NCBI GenBank assembly: GCA_009911175.1
Contig: QXWX01000035.1
Span: 1-64,000 of the forward strand
Length of the DNA stretch: 64,000 bases
Reading direction: 5' to 3'
From: Lachnospiraceae bacterium
Lineage (GTDB): Bacteria > Bacillota_A > Clostridia > Lachnospirales > Lachnospiraceae
How positions within the stretch are numbered: position 1 is the stretch's first letter; every line of letters begins with the position of its first letter. The notes under the pieces are model-generated. The model was not told the DNA's origin and did no database searches. It was given only the letters and a program-made list of their open reading frames with translations. Below, in pieces: positions 53,592-63,207 of this stretch. A program made the position numbers and the translations under genes.

Positions 53592-56500
53592 ATGAAGAAA
53601 GGGAAAAGCAAGAAACTTGTAGCATGGCTGCTTGCGTTTGCTATCCTGATGAGTCCCTCTACAGGCTTCCGTGCATTTGCGGAAGAAGGGGATGGGACAG
53701 ATCAGGAACCTGTCGTAACTACGACTGCAGATGATACGATTGCAGACGACGGGGCAGCCACAACAGACGGTCAGGATAATGCTGATGGCAGCGTGGATTC
53801 GGTAACGGATCCGGATGATACAGCAGATCAGAATGACCCGGCGGCAGGGGGAGAGCCGCAGGCACCAGTAGATGGTAATGATCCGGTAGCCGCGGGAGAT
53901 TCGGTATCCGAAGGAGACCAGACCAATCCGGAAGGTGAACCGGCAGCAGAAGAAGCGACACCGGAAGAGGAGACACCTGCAGAAGAGCCGGCTGAGCCGG
54001 AATATGAAGATGGCGGATTGATCAATTATCTGATTATTGAAGAACAGGCAATACAAGCACCAGGAGAATTAAATGTCATCCTTTCATTCGGAGAAGGCGA
54101 AGAGCAGCTGGAATCCGTAAAGCTGATCCTTACAGGAGATGACGGCAGGCAGAGTGAGATTCCGCTTACACAGAAGGTATTGCATTACTATCAATTTAAT
54201 AAGACCTATGAGAGTCAGGAAGCAGGAACTTATCGTGTGACTGCTTTTATATACGAATCCGAAGGACATAAAAAGCGTATTGATCTCAAAAATGTCGGGC
54301 TTTCCGCACAGTTTACCGTAAGCAACGGAGAAGAAGGCGATTGTGCAGAGGAAACGGGCATCACGGTTACAGCCCTGACATCGGATGATATCTCAACGGA
54401 AAAGACGTATGAGATTGAAAATACCATTCAGGAAGCTGCGCAGGAAGCGGTAGATAATATCAATGAAGGTGCTGTTTCATTAGGTTCATCCAGTACAGAC
54501 ATGTCTTATAGCCGTGCAGGTGTAAGTACAGAACTGACGGCGGCAATGGATCAGGCAGTGAATTTGGGGTCTTATAGTGCACCGCAGGCATATACAGGAA
54601 CCTCTGCGATGGTGATTGCGCTTGATCCGGGGCATGGCGGTACTGATGATCCAGGAAGCGTTAATAAAGAGGCTGGATTGACCGAAAGTGTGCTGAACTG
54701 GAAAGTGGCAAATTATTGCAAAGAAGAACTGGAGAAATACACAGGTATAAGGGTTGTTCTGACTCGAGGAGAAAACGAGAATCCAGAATTGCTTGATAGA
54801 GTACATAGGGCTACCGCAGCAGGAGCAAAGCTGTTTGTAAGTATTCATATGAATGCAGCTTCTACAACAGCAGCTAAAGGTGCAGAAGTATATTATCCGA
54901 ATTCAAATGATGGAAATGGATACGATGGGACAACTACGGATGGTTCCGCTATTAGCAAAGAGGGAAAAGAAGTTGCTCAGAATATTTTGGACGAATTGGT
55001 TAAGCTTGGTCTGACAAATCGTGGAGTGAAATACAAGGATTCAAAATATGATGCTGACGACAGAGACGCTGATGGAAGAAATGCAACCGTTTATAATCAT
55101 AATGAAGCATCAGATTATTATGGAGTTATTCGTTACAGTAAAAGAGCAGGATTTCCAGGCATTATCGTAGAGCATGCATTTATTACAAATCCCGATGATG
55201 TGGAAAAACTGAAAAAGGACTCTTTCCTGAAAGAACTTGGCGTTGCTGATGCAAAGGGGATTCTGAAATATTGTGATGTAGAAGCAGATTATTCATCTGT
55301 ATACAATTATGCGTATTATGTGGATAGTTATAGGGATACGCTCAAGGCTGAGATAGATAAAGGAATCTTGGCGGGAAAAGATGAGGCATCAGTCCGGCAG
55401 TATTTTATTAACTACGGTATGGATAGAGGCCATCAGGCCAGTGAGGAATTTAATGTTCTCGCTTATCGGAACAGATATCCTGATCTTAGAATTGCATTTG
55501 GAAATGACTATAAACTCTATTATATGCATTATATCAATTATGGTAAAGCAGAAGGGAGAAATGGAAGAGAAGAGGAAGATAAAGATCCGGATAAGACTCC
55601 CAATGTTAATGCAGATGCAATCTTTGATGGTGTAAACTATGCGGATGTTTATGATTTTGATTATTATATAGAGCACTACCCGGATCTGAAAGTAGCATTT
55701 GGCAATAACCGAATTGGTGCGTTGGAGCACTTTGTAGTCTACGGTATGTCAGAAGGAAGACAGGCGAGAGGTACCTTTAATGTAGCCAGCTATAAAAGGC
55801 GCTATGTGGATTTACAGAAGGTTTTCGGGTCTGCTCTGAAGTCTTATTACTTACATTATATTGAGTATGGTAAGAAAGAAGGAAGAATTGCAACAGATGA
55901 TAATTCATCCGTAGAATCAGACAGTAAGCTTGAAGGTGTGACAAAATATCATGGCCTGGAGTTCAAGGAGGTATATAATTTTAATTATTATATAGAAAAG
56001 TATCCGGATATTAAACAGGCATTTGGAAACGATCCGGAAAAAGCGCTGGCTCATTTCGTAAGGCATGGTATGGAAGAAGGAAGATCTGGTAATGCGGACT
56101 TTAACGTACACGCATATAAGAACAACTATAGTGACCTTAGGGCAGCGTTTGGGGATAACTTAGAGAAGTATTATATCCATTATCTCACATATGGTATTGA
56201 AGAAGGACGGGCTTGTGCGTTAGTTGCGGTTACTACATATCAGGGTGTGGATTATTCGGCAGTATATAGCTTTGAGTATTATATTGGAAAGTACCCGGAT
56301 TTGAATGCGGCATTTGCAAATGATCCTGCCGGTGCTTTGCAGCATTTTTTGACTTATGGAATCAAAGAAGGCCGTCAGGCTCATGAGAATTTCAATATAC
56401 TTGCCTATAAGAATAATTATGCTGATTTGAGAGCTGCTTTTGGCGACAACAATAAAGCATATGTAGACCATTATATCAGCAGTGGAATAACAGAAAACAG

Positions 56501-57086
56501 AACAGCAAATAGCTTTACATATCATCGGATTTCTACGGTTGAAACAGATGGCCTTGCTAATCCTGAGACATCAGTGAATCAGATGGTAACATATTTCCTT
56601 GCAAATGCTTCATATCCGACATATTATGCGAATAATACCAACGTGCGTACCATAAGAGATTTTTGTCAGATCTATGTGGAGGAATGTGAGGCGGAAAAAA
56701 TCGACCCGGCGGTTGCGTTCTGTCAGGCGATGAAGGAGACGAAATTCCTCAAGTTTACCGGAGATGTGAAGATTACACAGTATAATTTTGCGGGACTTGG
56801 CGCAACTGGAAACGGAGCTACAGGTTTAAGCTTTTCCGATATCAGAACTGGTATCAGGGCACATGTGCAGCACCTGAAAGCATATGCGACGAAAGAAGGT
56901 ACGGCTTTGGCCAATCCTTGTGTGGATCCTAGATTTGGTTATGTGCAAAGATACAGTGCTCCATATGTTGAGTGGCTGGGAATTCAGGAAAATCCGCTTC
57001 CTGGCTGTGGCTGGGCAGCTGACCCGGGATATGGAACCAGTATTATAAATGATTATATGAACAAATTATCAACTTATCCACTTTAA
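53592..57086 (+). CDS. Secreted amidase / glucosaminidase-like cell-wall hydrolase with tandem repeats
   Basis: The 1164-aa product starts with a signal peptide (MKKGKSKKLVAWLLAFAIL...AFA). An acidic Asp/Glu/Thr/Pro linker follows (30-145), then a domain of unknown type (150-290). The N-acetylmuramoyl-L-alanine amidase (Amidase_3) has DPGHGGTDD, LFVSIHMNA and GIIVEHAFITN with zinc ligands and catalytic Glu. Four double repeats of about 85-95 residues (about 570-975) carry YYIEKYPDL, AFGND and YGxxEGR. The C-terminal glucosaminidase-like domain contains KIDPAVAFCQAMKETKF and YNFAGLGATG. It should cut peptidoglycan at two bonds, for daughter-cell separation or remodelling. The ATG at 53592 has GAGGTGG upstream. 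Confidence 0.92.
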   Translation: MKKGKSKKLVAWLLAFAILMSPSTGFRAFAEEGDGTDQEPVVTTTADDTIADDGAATTDGQDNADGSVDSVTDPDDTADQNDPAAGGEPQAPVDGNDPVAAGDSVSEGDQTNPEGEPAAEEATPEEETPAEEPAEPEYEDGGLINYLIIEEQAIQAPGELNVILSFGEGEEQLESVKLILTGDDGRQSEIPLTQKVLHYYQFNKTYESQEAGTYRVTAFIYESEGHKKRIDLKNVGLSAQFTVSNGEEGDCAEETGITVTALTSDDISTEKTYEIENTIQEAAQEAVDNINEGAVSLGSSSTDMSYSRAGVSTELTAAMDQAVNLGSYSAPQAYTGTSAMVIALDPGHGGTDDPGSVNKEAGLTESVLNWKVANYCKEELEKYTGIRVVLTRGENENPELLDRVHRATAAGAKLFVSIHMNAASTTAAKGAEVYYPNSNDGNGYDGTTTDGSAISKEGKEVAQNILDELVKLGLTNRGVKYKDSKYDADDRDADGRNATVYNHNEASDYYGVIRYSKRAGFPGIIVEHAFITNPDDVEKLKKDSFLKELGVADAKGILKYCDVEADYSSVYNYAYYVDSYRDTLKAEIDKGILAGKDEASVRQYFINYGMDRGHQASEEFNVLAYRNRYPDLRIAFGNDYKLYYMHYINYGKAEGRNGREEEDKDPDKTPNVNADAIFDGVNYADVYDFDYYIEHYPDLKVAFGNNRIGALEHFVVYGMSEGRQARGTFNVASYKRRYVDLQKVFGSALKSYYLHYIEYGKKEGRIATDDNSSVESDSKLEGVTKYHGLEFKEVYNFNYYIEKYPDIKQAFGNDPEKALAHFVRHGMEEGRSGNADFNVHAYKNNYSDLRAAFGDNLEKYYIHYLTYGIEEGRACALVAVTTYQGVDYSAVYSFEYYIGKYPDLNAAFANDPAGALQHFLTYGIKEGRQAHENFNILAYKNNYADLRAAFGDNNKAYVDHYISSGITENRTANSFTYHRISTVETDGLANPETSVNQMVTYFLANASYPTYYANNTNVRTIRDFCQIYVEECEAEKIDPAVAFCQAMKETKFLKFTGDVKITQYNFAGLGATGNGATGLSFSDIRTGIRAHVQHLKAYATKEGTALANPCVDPRFGYVQRYSAPYVEWLGIQENPLPGCGWAADPGYGTSIINDYMNKLSTYPL
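55300..56510 (+). repeat. Four double repeats in the wall hydrolase
   Basis: About 1.2 kb encode eight half-units: YYxxxYPDLxxAFGND and HFxxYGxxEGR alternate with LAYKNNYxDLRAAFGDN and HYxxYG. The four double units begin near residues 573, 690, 800 and 890. DNA identity is only moderate, so they are old duplications under protein-level constraint. They may bind the cell wall or a surface polymer. Confidence 0.75.
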
Positions 57087-57112
57087 AAAGATTAATAAAT
57101 CTTGTGTGAATA

Positions 57113-57156
57113 AGCCAGCGGCTACGGACAAATGTCTAGATGCCGCTGGCTTTTTA
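57113..57156 (+). terminator. Intrinsic terminator after the hydrolase
   Basis: AGCCAGCGGC (from 57113) pairs with GCCGCTGGC(T) (57142-57151), followed by T5. A following 190-base AT-rich leader, with no clear gene, precedes the sugar transferase gene. Confidence 0.88.
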
Positions 57157-57346
57157 GGTCGAGGAGTAAGGTGCTTTTGAGTTAGATGCAGAATATATTT
57201 CGAAAATATTACAAAACAATTAAAATTAGTTTTGATTTCACATATTAAATTCATGTTTAGGCTTGTTCTTTTCTGGAAAATATTATATGATATTACACGG
57301 ATTGGAAATTATTTGTCAGAGATATTTGGAAGAAGGAAAATAAGCA

Positions 57347-58750
57347 GTGATAAAAGAAAATCAAAAACTGTTGAATCGGCTGCAGGTGGTACTGGACGGA
57401 CTTGTGATTATAGCATCCTATGTACTGGCTTGGTATATTCGTTTTAAAACCGGTATTTTTGAACAGGATCCATGGGCCCTTTCGCTGGGATACTATATGC
57501 AGCTCCTGATCGGGATTGTTCCGGGTTTTTTGCTCTTATATTATGTATTTCACTTATATGCGCCGAAAAGAGTTCTGGGAAGAAGGCTGGAAGCCTGGCG
57601 CATTATACAGGCCAATGCACTTGGAGTCATGGCTCTGATCCTTCTGTTGTATCTGGTCAGACAGTTTGATATTTCCAGGACAATGCTGTTTGTGTTTGCC
57701 AGTGTTGATATCTTTAATGAAGTGCTGGAGCGCAATATCGTCCGTTATATCCTCCGGCGTATCAGGAAGAACGGGCATAATCTGAAGCATATTATCCTGG
57801 TAGGATACAGCCGTGCCGCAGAACAGTATATTGACCGGATCCTTGTGAATCCTGAATGGGGATATTATGTCAGAGGCATTTTGGACGATACTATGCCCCA
57901 CGGCGCAGAATATAGAGGAATCAAGGTTCTTGGCACTATCGATAACCTGACCATTATCCTCCCTCAGAACAGGCTGGATGAGATTGTGATTACACTTGGA
58001 TTGAGTGAATATAACAAGCTGGAACGGATTGTAGGGATGTGTGAAAAGTCGGGTGTGCATACAAAGTTTATTCCGGATTATAATAATATTATACCTACGA
58101 AGCCATACACGGAGGATATCCAGGGCTTGCCAGTAATCAATATTCGTCATGTTCCGCTGAATAATATGCTGAACCGCATTATAAAAAGAACGATGGATAT
58201 TTTTGGCTCGTTATTTGCAATCGTGTTGTTTTCACCGATTATGCTGGGAGTTGTGGTTATCATCAAGATTACGGATCCTGGTCCTCTTATTTTTAAGCAG
58301 GAACGGATTGGGTTGAAGAACAAGCCTTTTTATATGTATAAGTTTCGCTCTATGATCATGCAAAAGGAATCGGACGAGGAGAAGGGATGGACAAGGAAGG
58401 ATGATCCCCGTGTTACACCAATCGGACATTTTATCCGGAGAACCAGCATTGATGAGCTTCCCCAGCTGTTTAATATACTGAGGGGGGATATGAGTCTGGT
58501 AGGCCCAAGGCCGGAGCGGCCGCAGTTTGTGGAGAAGTTTAAGGAGGAGATTCCCCGATACATGATCAAGCACCAGGTTCGTCCGGGATTGACCGGATGG
58601 GCGCAGATCAACGGATTCCGAGGGGATACTTCTATCAGAAAGCGGATTGAATGTGACCTGTACTATATAGAAAACTGGACGCTGGGATTGGATCTCAAGA
58701 TCATCATTCTGACATTTTTCAAAGGATTTATTAATAAGAACGCATATTGA
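57347..58750 (+). CDS. Polyprenyl-phosphate sugar-1-phosphate transferase (WcaJ/PssY-like)
   Basis: The 467-aa product starts polysaccharide assembly by moving a sugar-1-phosphate to undecaprenyl phosphate at the inner face of the membrane. It has four N-terminal helices (about 12-130), a CoA-binding-like middle (GYSRAAEQYIDRIL), and a catalytic C-terminal domain beginning KRTMDIFGSLFAIVLFSP. That domain contains FKQERIGLKNKPFYMYKFRS, DELPQLFNILRGDMSLVGPR and RPGLTGWAQINGFRG. The start is GTG at 57347 with GAAGGA upstream. The sugar is not known. It heads a set of envelope-polymer genes. Confidence 0.93.
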   Translation: MIKENQKLLNRLQVVLDGLVIIASYVLAWYIRFKTGIFEQDPWALSLGYYMQLLIGIVPGFLLLYYVFHLYAPKRVLGRRLEAWRIIQANALGVMALILLLYLVRQFDISRTMLFVFASVDIFNEVLERNIVRYILRRIRKNGHNLKHIILVGYSRAAEQYIDRILVNPEWGYYVRGILDDTMPHGAEYRGIKVLGTIDNLTIILPQNRLDEIVITLGLSEYNKLERIVGMCEKSGVHTKFIPDYNNIIPTKPYTEDIQGLPVINIRHVPLNNMLNRIIKRTMDIFGSLFAIVLFSPIMLGVVVIIKITDPGPLIFKQERIGLKNKPFYMYKFRSMIMQKESDEEKGWTRKDDPRVTPIGHFIRRTSIDELPQLFNILRGDMSLVGPRPERPQFVEKFKEEIPRYMIKHQVRPGLTGWAQINGFRGDTSIRKRIECDLYYIENWTLGLDLKIIILTFFKGFINKNAY

Positions 58751-58795
58751 GATAAGACAGGCTCTGGCTTGACAGGGCCGGGAAGGAAAGGCGTT

Positions 58796-60115
58796 ATGCT
58801 GCAGGCAGACAAAAGAGCAGAGTATATATCCTACTGTGCCAGCTCTATGCTGGCCTTTATTTTTTCCAGTATTGGCGCTGTATATCTGGCAGGAATCGTA
58901 TTCCTGCTGGAGGCATTGCTTTTGTATATATTGAATTTCAGAAGAAGCGGGAATCTGGTGGATTTGAGAGGCATTTTTTCTTTATCCTGGATTGGAGGGG
59001 AGGGGATCGCCTGCTTGAAGCTGAGCCGGCTATCCAGTCCATGGGAAACGGTTACATGGATCTGCTTTTTTCTAGCGTATTTTTGCTTTATGCTTGGATA
59101 TGACTTTTGGACAAAAAAAGTAAGCCATGTTTCGGACCATGCTTCGGATCACATGAAGGAAATAAAAAATGCGGTTCAGGCCCGGAGAATCATGCTTTGC
59201 ATTGTCATTTTAGGAGCCGCCTCTGCAGGCTGTTTCCTGACAGAGGCGCTGGTGCTTGGATATATTCCACTATTTTCTCCGGAGCCTCATGCTTATTCCT
59301 ATTTTCACATTTCAGGGGTGCACTATTTTACGGTGAGCTGTATCCTGATTCCGGCCATGTCCGTGCTGTATGTCAGGCTGACAGAAAAGTGGACAGCAGT
59401 GCGGATCGCGGCGCTGGTAGTGGGAAATCTGCTGGCGGTGGCAATTCCTGTTTTATGCGTGTCCAGATTTCAGCTTTTATTTGCAGTAGGATTTGCGGCA
59501 GTCGTGTATCTGATGCTCTACCGGCATATTACCTGGAAGATGGTGGTAACAGCTATCGTGATCCTGATTCCGGTATATGTGCTTCTGACAGTTGCCCGGA
59601 GACACGATATACCATACTTAAACGGTATTTTTGAGATGAAATACAGCAAAATGCCGATCTTTATTACACAGCCTTATATGTATGTAGCGAATAATTATGA
59701 GAACTTTAACTGTATGGTCTGTGAACTTCCAGAATTTACGATGGGAATCCGGATGCTGTTTCCGTTTTTTGCGCTTACTGGATTAAAATTTGTATTTCCT
59801 GAAGTGGCAGCGTATCCTTTATTTATTACGAAGGAAGAATTGACTACATTGACTTTATTTTATGATTCATATTATGATTTTGGAATCCTTGGGGTTGTTC
59901 TGCTAGCGTTGATTCTGGGTAGTGCGGCGGCATGGCTGGCCGGCTGGACGGAAAGGGGGAAGAACCCGGTTTCCTGTTTATTTTATGGGCAGTTTGCAAT
60001 CTATATGGGACTCTCCTTTTTTACAACCTGGTTCAGCAATCCAACGACCTGGTTTTGGTTTGCTTTGACATTTGCAATGTATCTGTTTCTTGGATATGAA
60101 CGGAAAGAAAGTTGA
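58796..60115 (+). CDS. Oligosaccharide repeat-unit polymerase (Wzy-like)
   Basis: The 439-aa product is a polytopic membrane protein with about ten helices. The pattern is typical of O-antigen/capsule polymerases: a long central loop (LGYIPLFSPEPHAYSYFHIS), RFQLLFAVGFAAVVYLMLY, and YDSYYDFGILGVV near the C-terminus. It would join repeat units outside the membrane. The ATG at 58796 has GGAAGGAAAGG upstream. It lies 45 bases after the initiating sugar transferase. Confidence 0.8.
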   Translation: MLQADKRAEYISYCASSMLAFIFSSIGAVYLAGIVFLLEALLLYILNFRRSGNLVDLRGIFSLSWIGGEGIACLKLSRLSSPWETVTWICFFLAYFCFMLGYDFWTKKVSHVSDHASDHMKEIKNAVQARRIMLCIVILGAASAGCFLTEALVLGYIPLFSPEPHAYSYFHISGVHYFTVSCILIPAMSVLYVRLTEKWTAVRIAALVVGNLLAVAIPVLCVSRFQLLFAVGFAAVVYLMLYRHITWKMVVTAIVILIPVYVLLTVARRHDIPYLNGIFEMKYSKMPIFITQPYMYVANNYENFNCMVCELPEFTMGIRMLFPFFALTGLKFVFPEVAAYPLFITKEELTTLTLFYDSYYDFGILGVVLLALILGSAAAWLAGWTERGKNPVSCLFYGQFAIYMGLSFFTTWFSNPTTWFWFALTFAMYLFLGYERKES

Positions 60116-60136
60116 TGAGCCAGACTTTCAACAGCA

Positions 60137-60165
60137 TTGACATAATTATAATTATAATGTAAAAT
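60137..60165 (+). promoter_or_regulatory. Promoter of the LtaS-like gene
   Basis: TTGACA (60137-60142), a 17-base spacer and TAAAAT (60160-60165). It lies in an AT-rich 215-base gap that holds no gene. Confidence 0.7.
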
Positions 60166-60332
60166 GAATTGTCTTGTGGATATGTTCTATTAAAATGAAT
60201 ATCACTGAGCAGAGTTGACTTGGAAAAGTGTGCATAATGCCAGAAAATTGAAGGTATAATTATTTAGTAGCATAAAAAAGTGTATAAATTTTAAATAATA
60301 ATATAAGTATTGAGGATGGAAAATTAACAGGA

Positions 60333-62192
60333 ATGAGAAAAATAAAAAAAATATTAATTTATACAGGGACAGTATTGTCCGTTTTATTTTTTACATTTGC
60401 TTCATTATTGTTCTTTAGCGTGGATTGGATGTTCGATACATGGCAGCATCTGCGAATGGAAGAGCTGATCTATCATTTGAATGCTCCAATGAGTGGGACA
60501 AATGGAGGAATGATAGAAGATTATTTATCATCATGTGCTGTTCCTACGATATTGCTCAGTTTTTTTATGATTAGTTTACTGATATATTATCGAAAAAAAA
60601 GAATTTATAGTGCGATCCTCTGCATGATCAGTGCTGTCTCAGTAAGCGTATTACTTGGAGTTGTGACTTATACATGGGGAGAACTGGGGATAGGCCGTTA
60701 TTTGAAAAACCGAGGTACGGCTTCTTCTTTTATTGATGATAATTACGTGGATCCGCAAAATGTGGAAATCGCCTTTCCAGAACAAAGGAGAAACCTGATA
60801 TATATATATTTGGAGTCCATGGAAACAACATATTCAGATTTTGAAAATGGAGGTGCTTTTGAAACGAATTATATTCCAGGCTTGACGGACTTGGCTGAAA
60901 CATATGAAAGCTTTTCGGGAGATGAAAACAGATTAAACGGTGGTTATGCCATGAGCAACACAACCTGGACGATGGGAGCTATGTTTGGTCATAGCACAGG
61001 TCTTCCATTGACAATCCCGATTGATGGCAGCAATATGGACAGTCAGGATAGTTTTTTTCCGGGAATCATAGCAATCGGAGATATATTAGAGGACGCAGGT
61101 TATCAAAATTCGCTTCTAATTGGATCCAAAGCTGTTTTTGGAGGAAGAAAATTGTTCTATGAGGAGCATGGAAATTATCAAATTTTTGACTGGGAGTATT
61201 CAAACAGATATGGAGAAATCCCAAAGGATTATTATGTGTGGTGGGGATATGAAGATCATATTTTATTTAAAAATGCTAAAAAACATCTTACGGAATTAAA
61301 TAAATCAGACCAGCCATTTAATTTAACCATGTTAACAGTAGATACGCACTTTCCTGATGGATATTATTGTACAGAATGTAGAGACATTTATGACGACAAT
61401 CAATATGCAAATGTAATTGCATGTTCGGATAGACAGGTTGTAAATTTTGTACGTTGGATTCAGAGACAAGATTTTTATGATAATACTACGATTGTAATTA
61501 CCGGAGATCATCCTACGATGGATGCCGATTTTTGTGATTCAGTTGATTCTGAATATGTTCGAAAAGTATATACAACATATATCAATGCTCCTCAGGATCC
61601 GCAAATCCACGAATATAGGGAATATGCAACATTCGATTTGTTCCCGACTACACTTGCAGCATTAGGGGCTGCAATTGATGGAGATCGTTTGGGGCTGGGG
61701 ACGAATCTTTTTTCAGAGAAAAGGACATTAACAGAAATCTACGGCAGGGACATAGAAAATCTGGAAATACTGGGAAAATCAGAATTGATGGATCAACTGG
61801 CAGCGGAAGTAAATCCGCACCCTACCAGATTAAGTGAACAGGAAAAAATGCTTCGGAAACAAAACGAATTGGACAAATCAAATGAGTCCGAAATGTTATC
61901 TATAACTGTGTCACCATATGATTATGAAACGGGGTATTTTGAAGTGCATATCCCGGCGCTCCCTGATAAAGAGGAAGGGTCTTCTTATATGTGTGCCGTA
62001 TGGCCTGCAGATGACCAAAGCATGTGTAAATGGTATCCTGCAGAATGGATCAATGACGGCGAGTATATTGCAAGGATATATGCTATTGATTTTGCTTATA
62101 TCCCAGGGATTTATCCTGTGCATGTCTATGAGGTCAAAACGGATGGAACCCAAATAATAAAAGGGGCAGTAGAAGGAGAGATTACAGAATAA
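60333..62192 (+). CDS. LtaS-type phosphoglycerol transferase (alkaline-phosphatase fold)
   Basis: The 619-aa product has N-terminal membrane helices (about 8-28, 60-85 and 90-113) and an extracellular sulfatase-fold domain. Its active site includes YIYLESMETTYSDF (metal-binding Glu), a Thr nucleophile region GYAMSNTTWTMGAMFGHS, and TGDHPTMDADF near residue 390. Such enzymes move glycerol phosphate from phosphatidylglycerol to teichoic acids or other glycans. A C-terminal beta-rich extension of about 100 residues follows the catalytic domain. With the neighbouring glycosyltransferase genes it probably modifies a wall polysaccharide. Confidence 0.85.
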   Translation: MRKIKKILIYTGTVLSVLFFTFASLLFFSVDWMFDTWQHLRMEELIYHLNAPMSGTNGGMIEDYLSSCAVPTILLSFFMISLLIYYRKKRIYSAILCMISAVSVSVLLGVVTYTWGELGIGRYLKNRGTASSFIDDNYVDPQNVEIAFPEQRRNLIYIYLESMETTYSDFENGGAFETNYIPGLTDLAETYESFSGDENRLNGGYAMSNTTWTMGAMFGHSTGLPLTIPIDGSNMDSQDSFFPGIIAIGDILEDAGYQNSLLIGSKAVFGGRKLFYEEHGNYQIFDWEYSNRYGEIPKDYYVWWGYEDHILFKNAKKHLTELNKSDQPFNLTMLTVDTHFPDGYYCTECRDIYDDNQYANVIACSDRQVVNFVRWIQRQDFYDNTTIVITGDHPTMDADFCDSVDSEYVRKVYTTYINAPQDPQIHEYREYATFDLFPTTLAALGAAIDGDRLGLGTNLFSEKRTLTEIYGRDIENLEILGKSELMDQLAAEVNPHPTRLSEQEKMLRKQNELDKSNESEMLSITVSPYDYETGYFEVHIPALPDKEEGSSYMCAVWPADDQSMCKWYPAEWINDGEYIARIYAIDFAYIPGIYPVHVYEVKTDGTQIIKGAVEGEITE

Positions 62193-62223
62193 TACAAATT
62201 ATATTTAATTGAGGAATGAAAAG

Positions 62224-63207
62224 ATGGATACATTATATGTTGTTGTACCGTGTTACAATGAAGAGGATGTATTGCCGGAAACATCAAAACGTCTGAAAAA
62301 AAAATTGCTGACGTTGATTAAAGCAGAAAAAATCAGCCAAAGAAGTAAGATTTTATTTGTTAATGATGGTTCTATAGATAAAACATGGGAAATGATCAGT
62401 AACCTTCATGCAAAAGACAGATCTTTTTCAGGGGTGAATCTTTCAAGAAATCGGGGGCATCAAAATGCATTGGTGGCTGGTCTGGCTGTAGCAGTAAATT
62501 ATGCGGATATTATAATTTCAATGGATGCAGATTTGCAGGATGATGTGGATGCAGTGGATCAAATGATCGATTGTTATCATGAGGGATATGAAATAGTATA
62601 TGGTGTCCGTTCTTCAAGAAAAAGAGATACATTTTTTAAACGATTTACGGCGGAAATGTACTATAGAGTTTTGAAGTTTTTAGGAGTAGATATCATATTC
62701 AATCATGCGGATTATCGTCTCATGAGCCGTAGAGCAGTTGAAGGGTTATTGGAATTTGAGGAGATAAATCTGTTTTTGAGAGGGATTGTACCTCAAGTTG
62801 GATACTGCTGGACAACAGTTTCCTATGAGAGGGCTGAGCGATTTGCAGGCCATAGTAAATATCCTCTAAAGAAAATGTTGTCATTTGCAATAGATGGAAT
62901 TACATCTTTCAGTGTAAGACCATTGAGATTGATTGCACAGTTAGGCGGTACGGTGTGCTTTATAAGTATTGTTATGTTTATATGGTGTATATTTCAGCAT
63001 TTTGCGGGGAAAACAATTGTAGGCTGGTCATCTATTATGGTATCAATCTGGTTTTTGGGGGGTGTCCAGTTAACCTGTCTTGGTGTGATTGGTGAATATA
63101 TTGGTAAGATATACGGAGAGACAAAGCATAGACCAAGATATATCATTGAAAGTATATTAAATGAAGAAAAGGCATTGGTAGAAAGAAATGATAAAAGCAG
63201 TTTGTGA
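62224..63207 (+). CDS. Glycosyltransferase family 2, GtrB/DPM-like
   Basis: The 327-aa product has a GT2 domain (VVPCYNEEDVLPETSKRL, then ILFVNDGSIDKTW and the metal-binding SMDADLQDD) and two C-terminal membrane helices (about 240-265 and 275-300). Such enzymes charge undecaprenyl phosphate with a sugar (GtrB) for use outside the membrane. The ATG at 62224 is preferred, with GAGG upstream. The last 20 bases overlap the next gene, which encodes a membrane protein that could use the charged sugar. Confidence 0.93.
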   Translation: MDTLYVVVPCYNEEDVLPETSKRLKKKLLTLIKAEKISQRSKILFVNDGSIDKTWEMISNLHAKDRSFSGVNLSRNRGHQNALVAGLAVAVNYADIIISMDADLQDDVDAVDQMIDCYHEGYEIVYGVRSSRKRDTFFKRFTAEMYYRVLKFLGVDIIFNHADYRLMSRRAVEGLLEFEEINLFLRGIVPQVGYCWTTVSYERAERFAGHSKYPLKKMLSFAIDGITSFSVRPLRLIAQLGGTVCFISIVMFIWCIFQHFAGKTIVGWSSIMVSIWFLGGVQLTCLGVIGEYIGKIYGETKHRPRYIIESILNEEKALVERNDKSSL

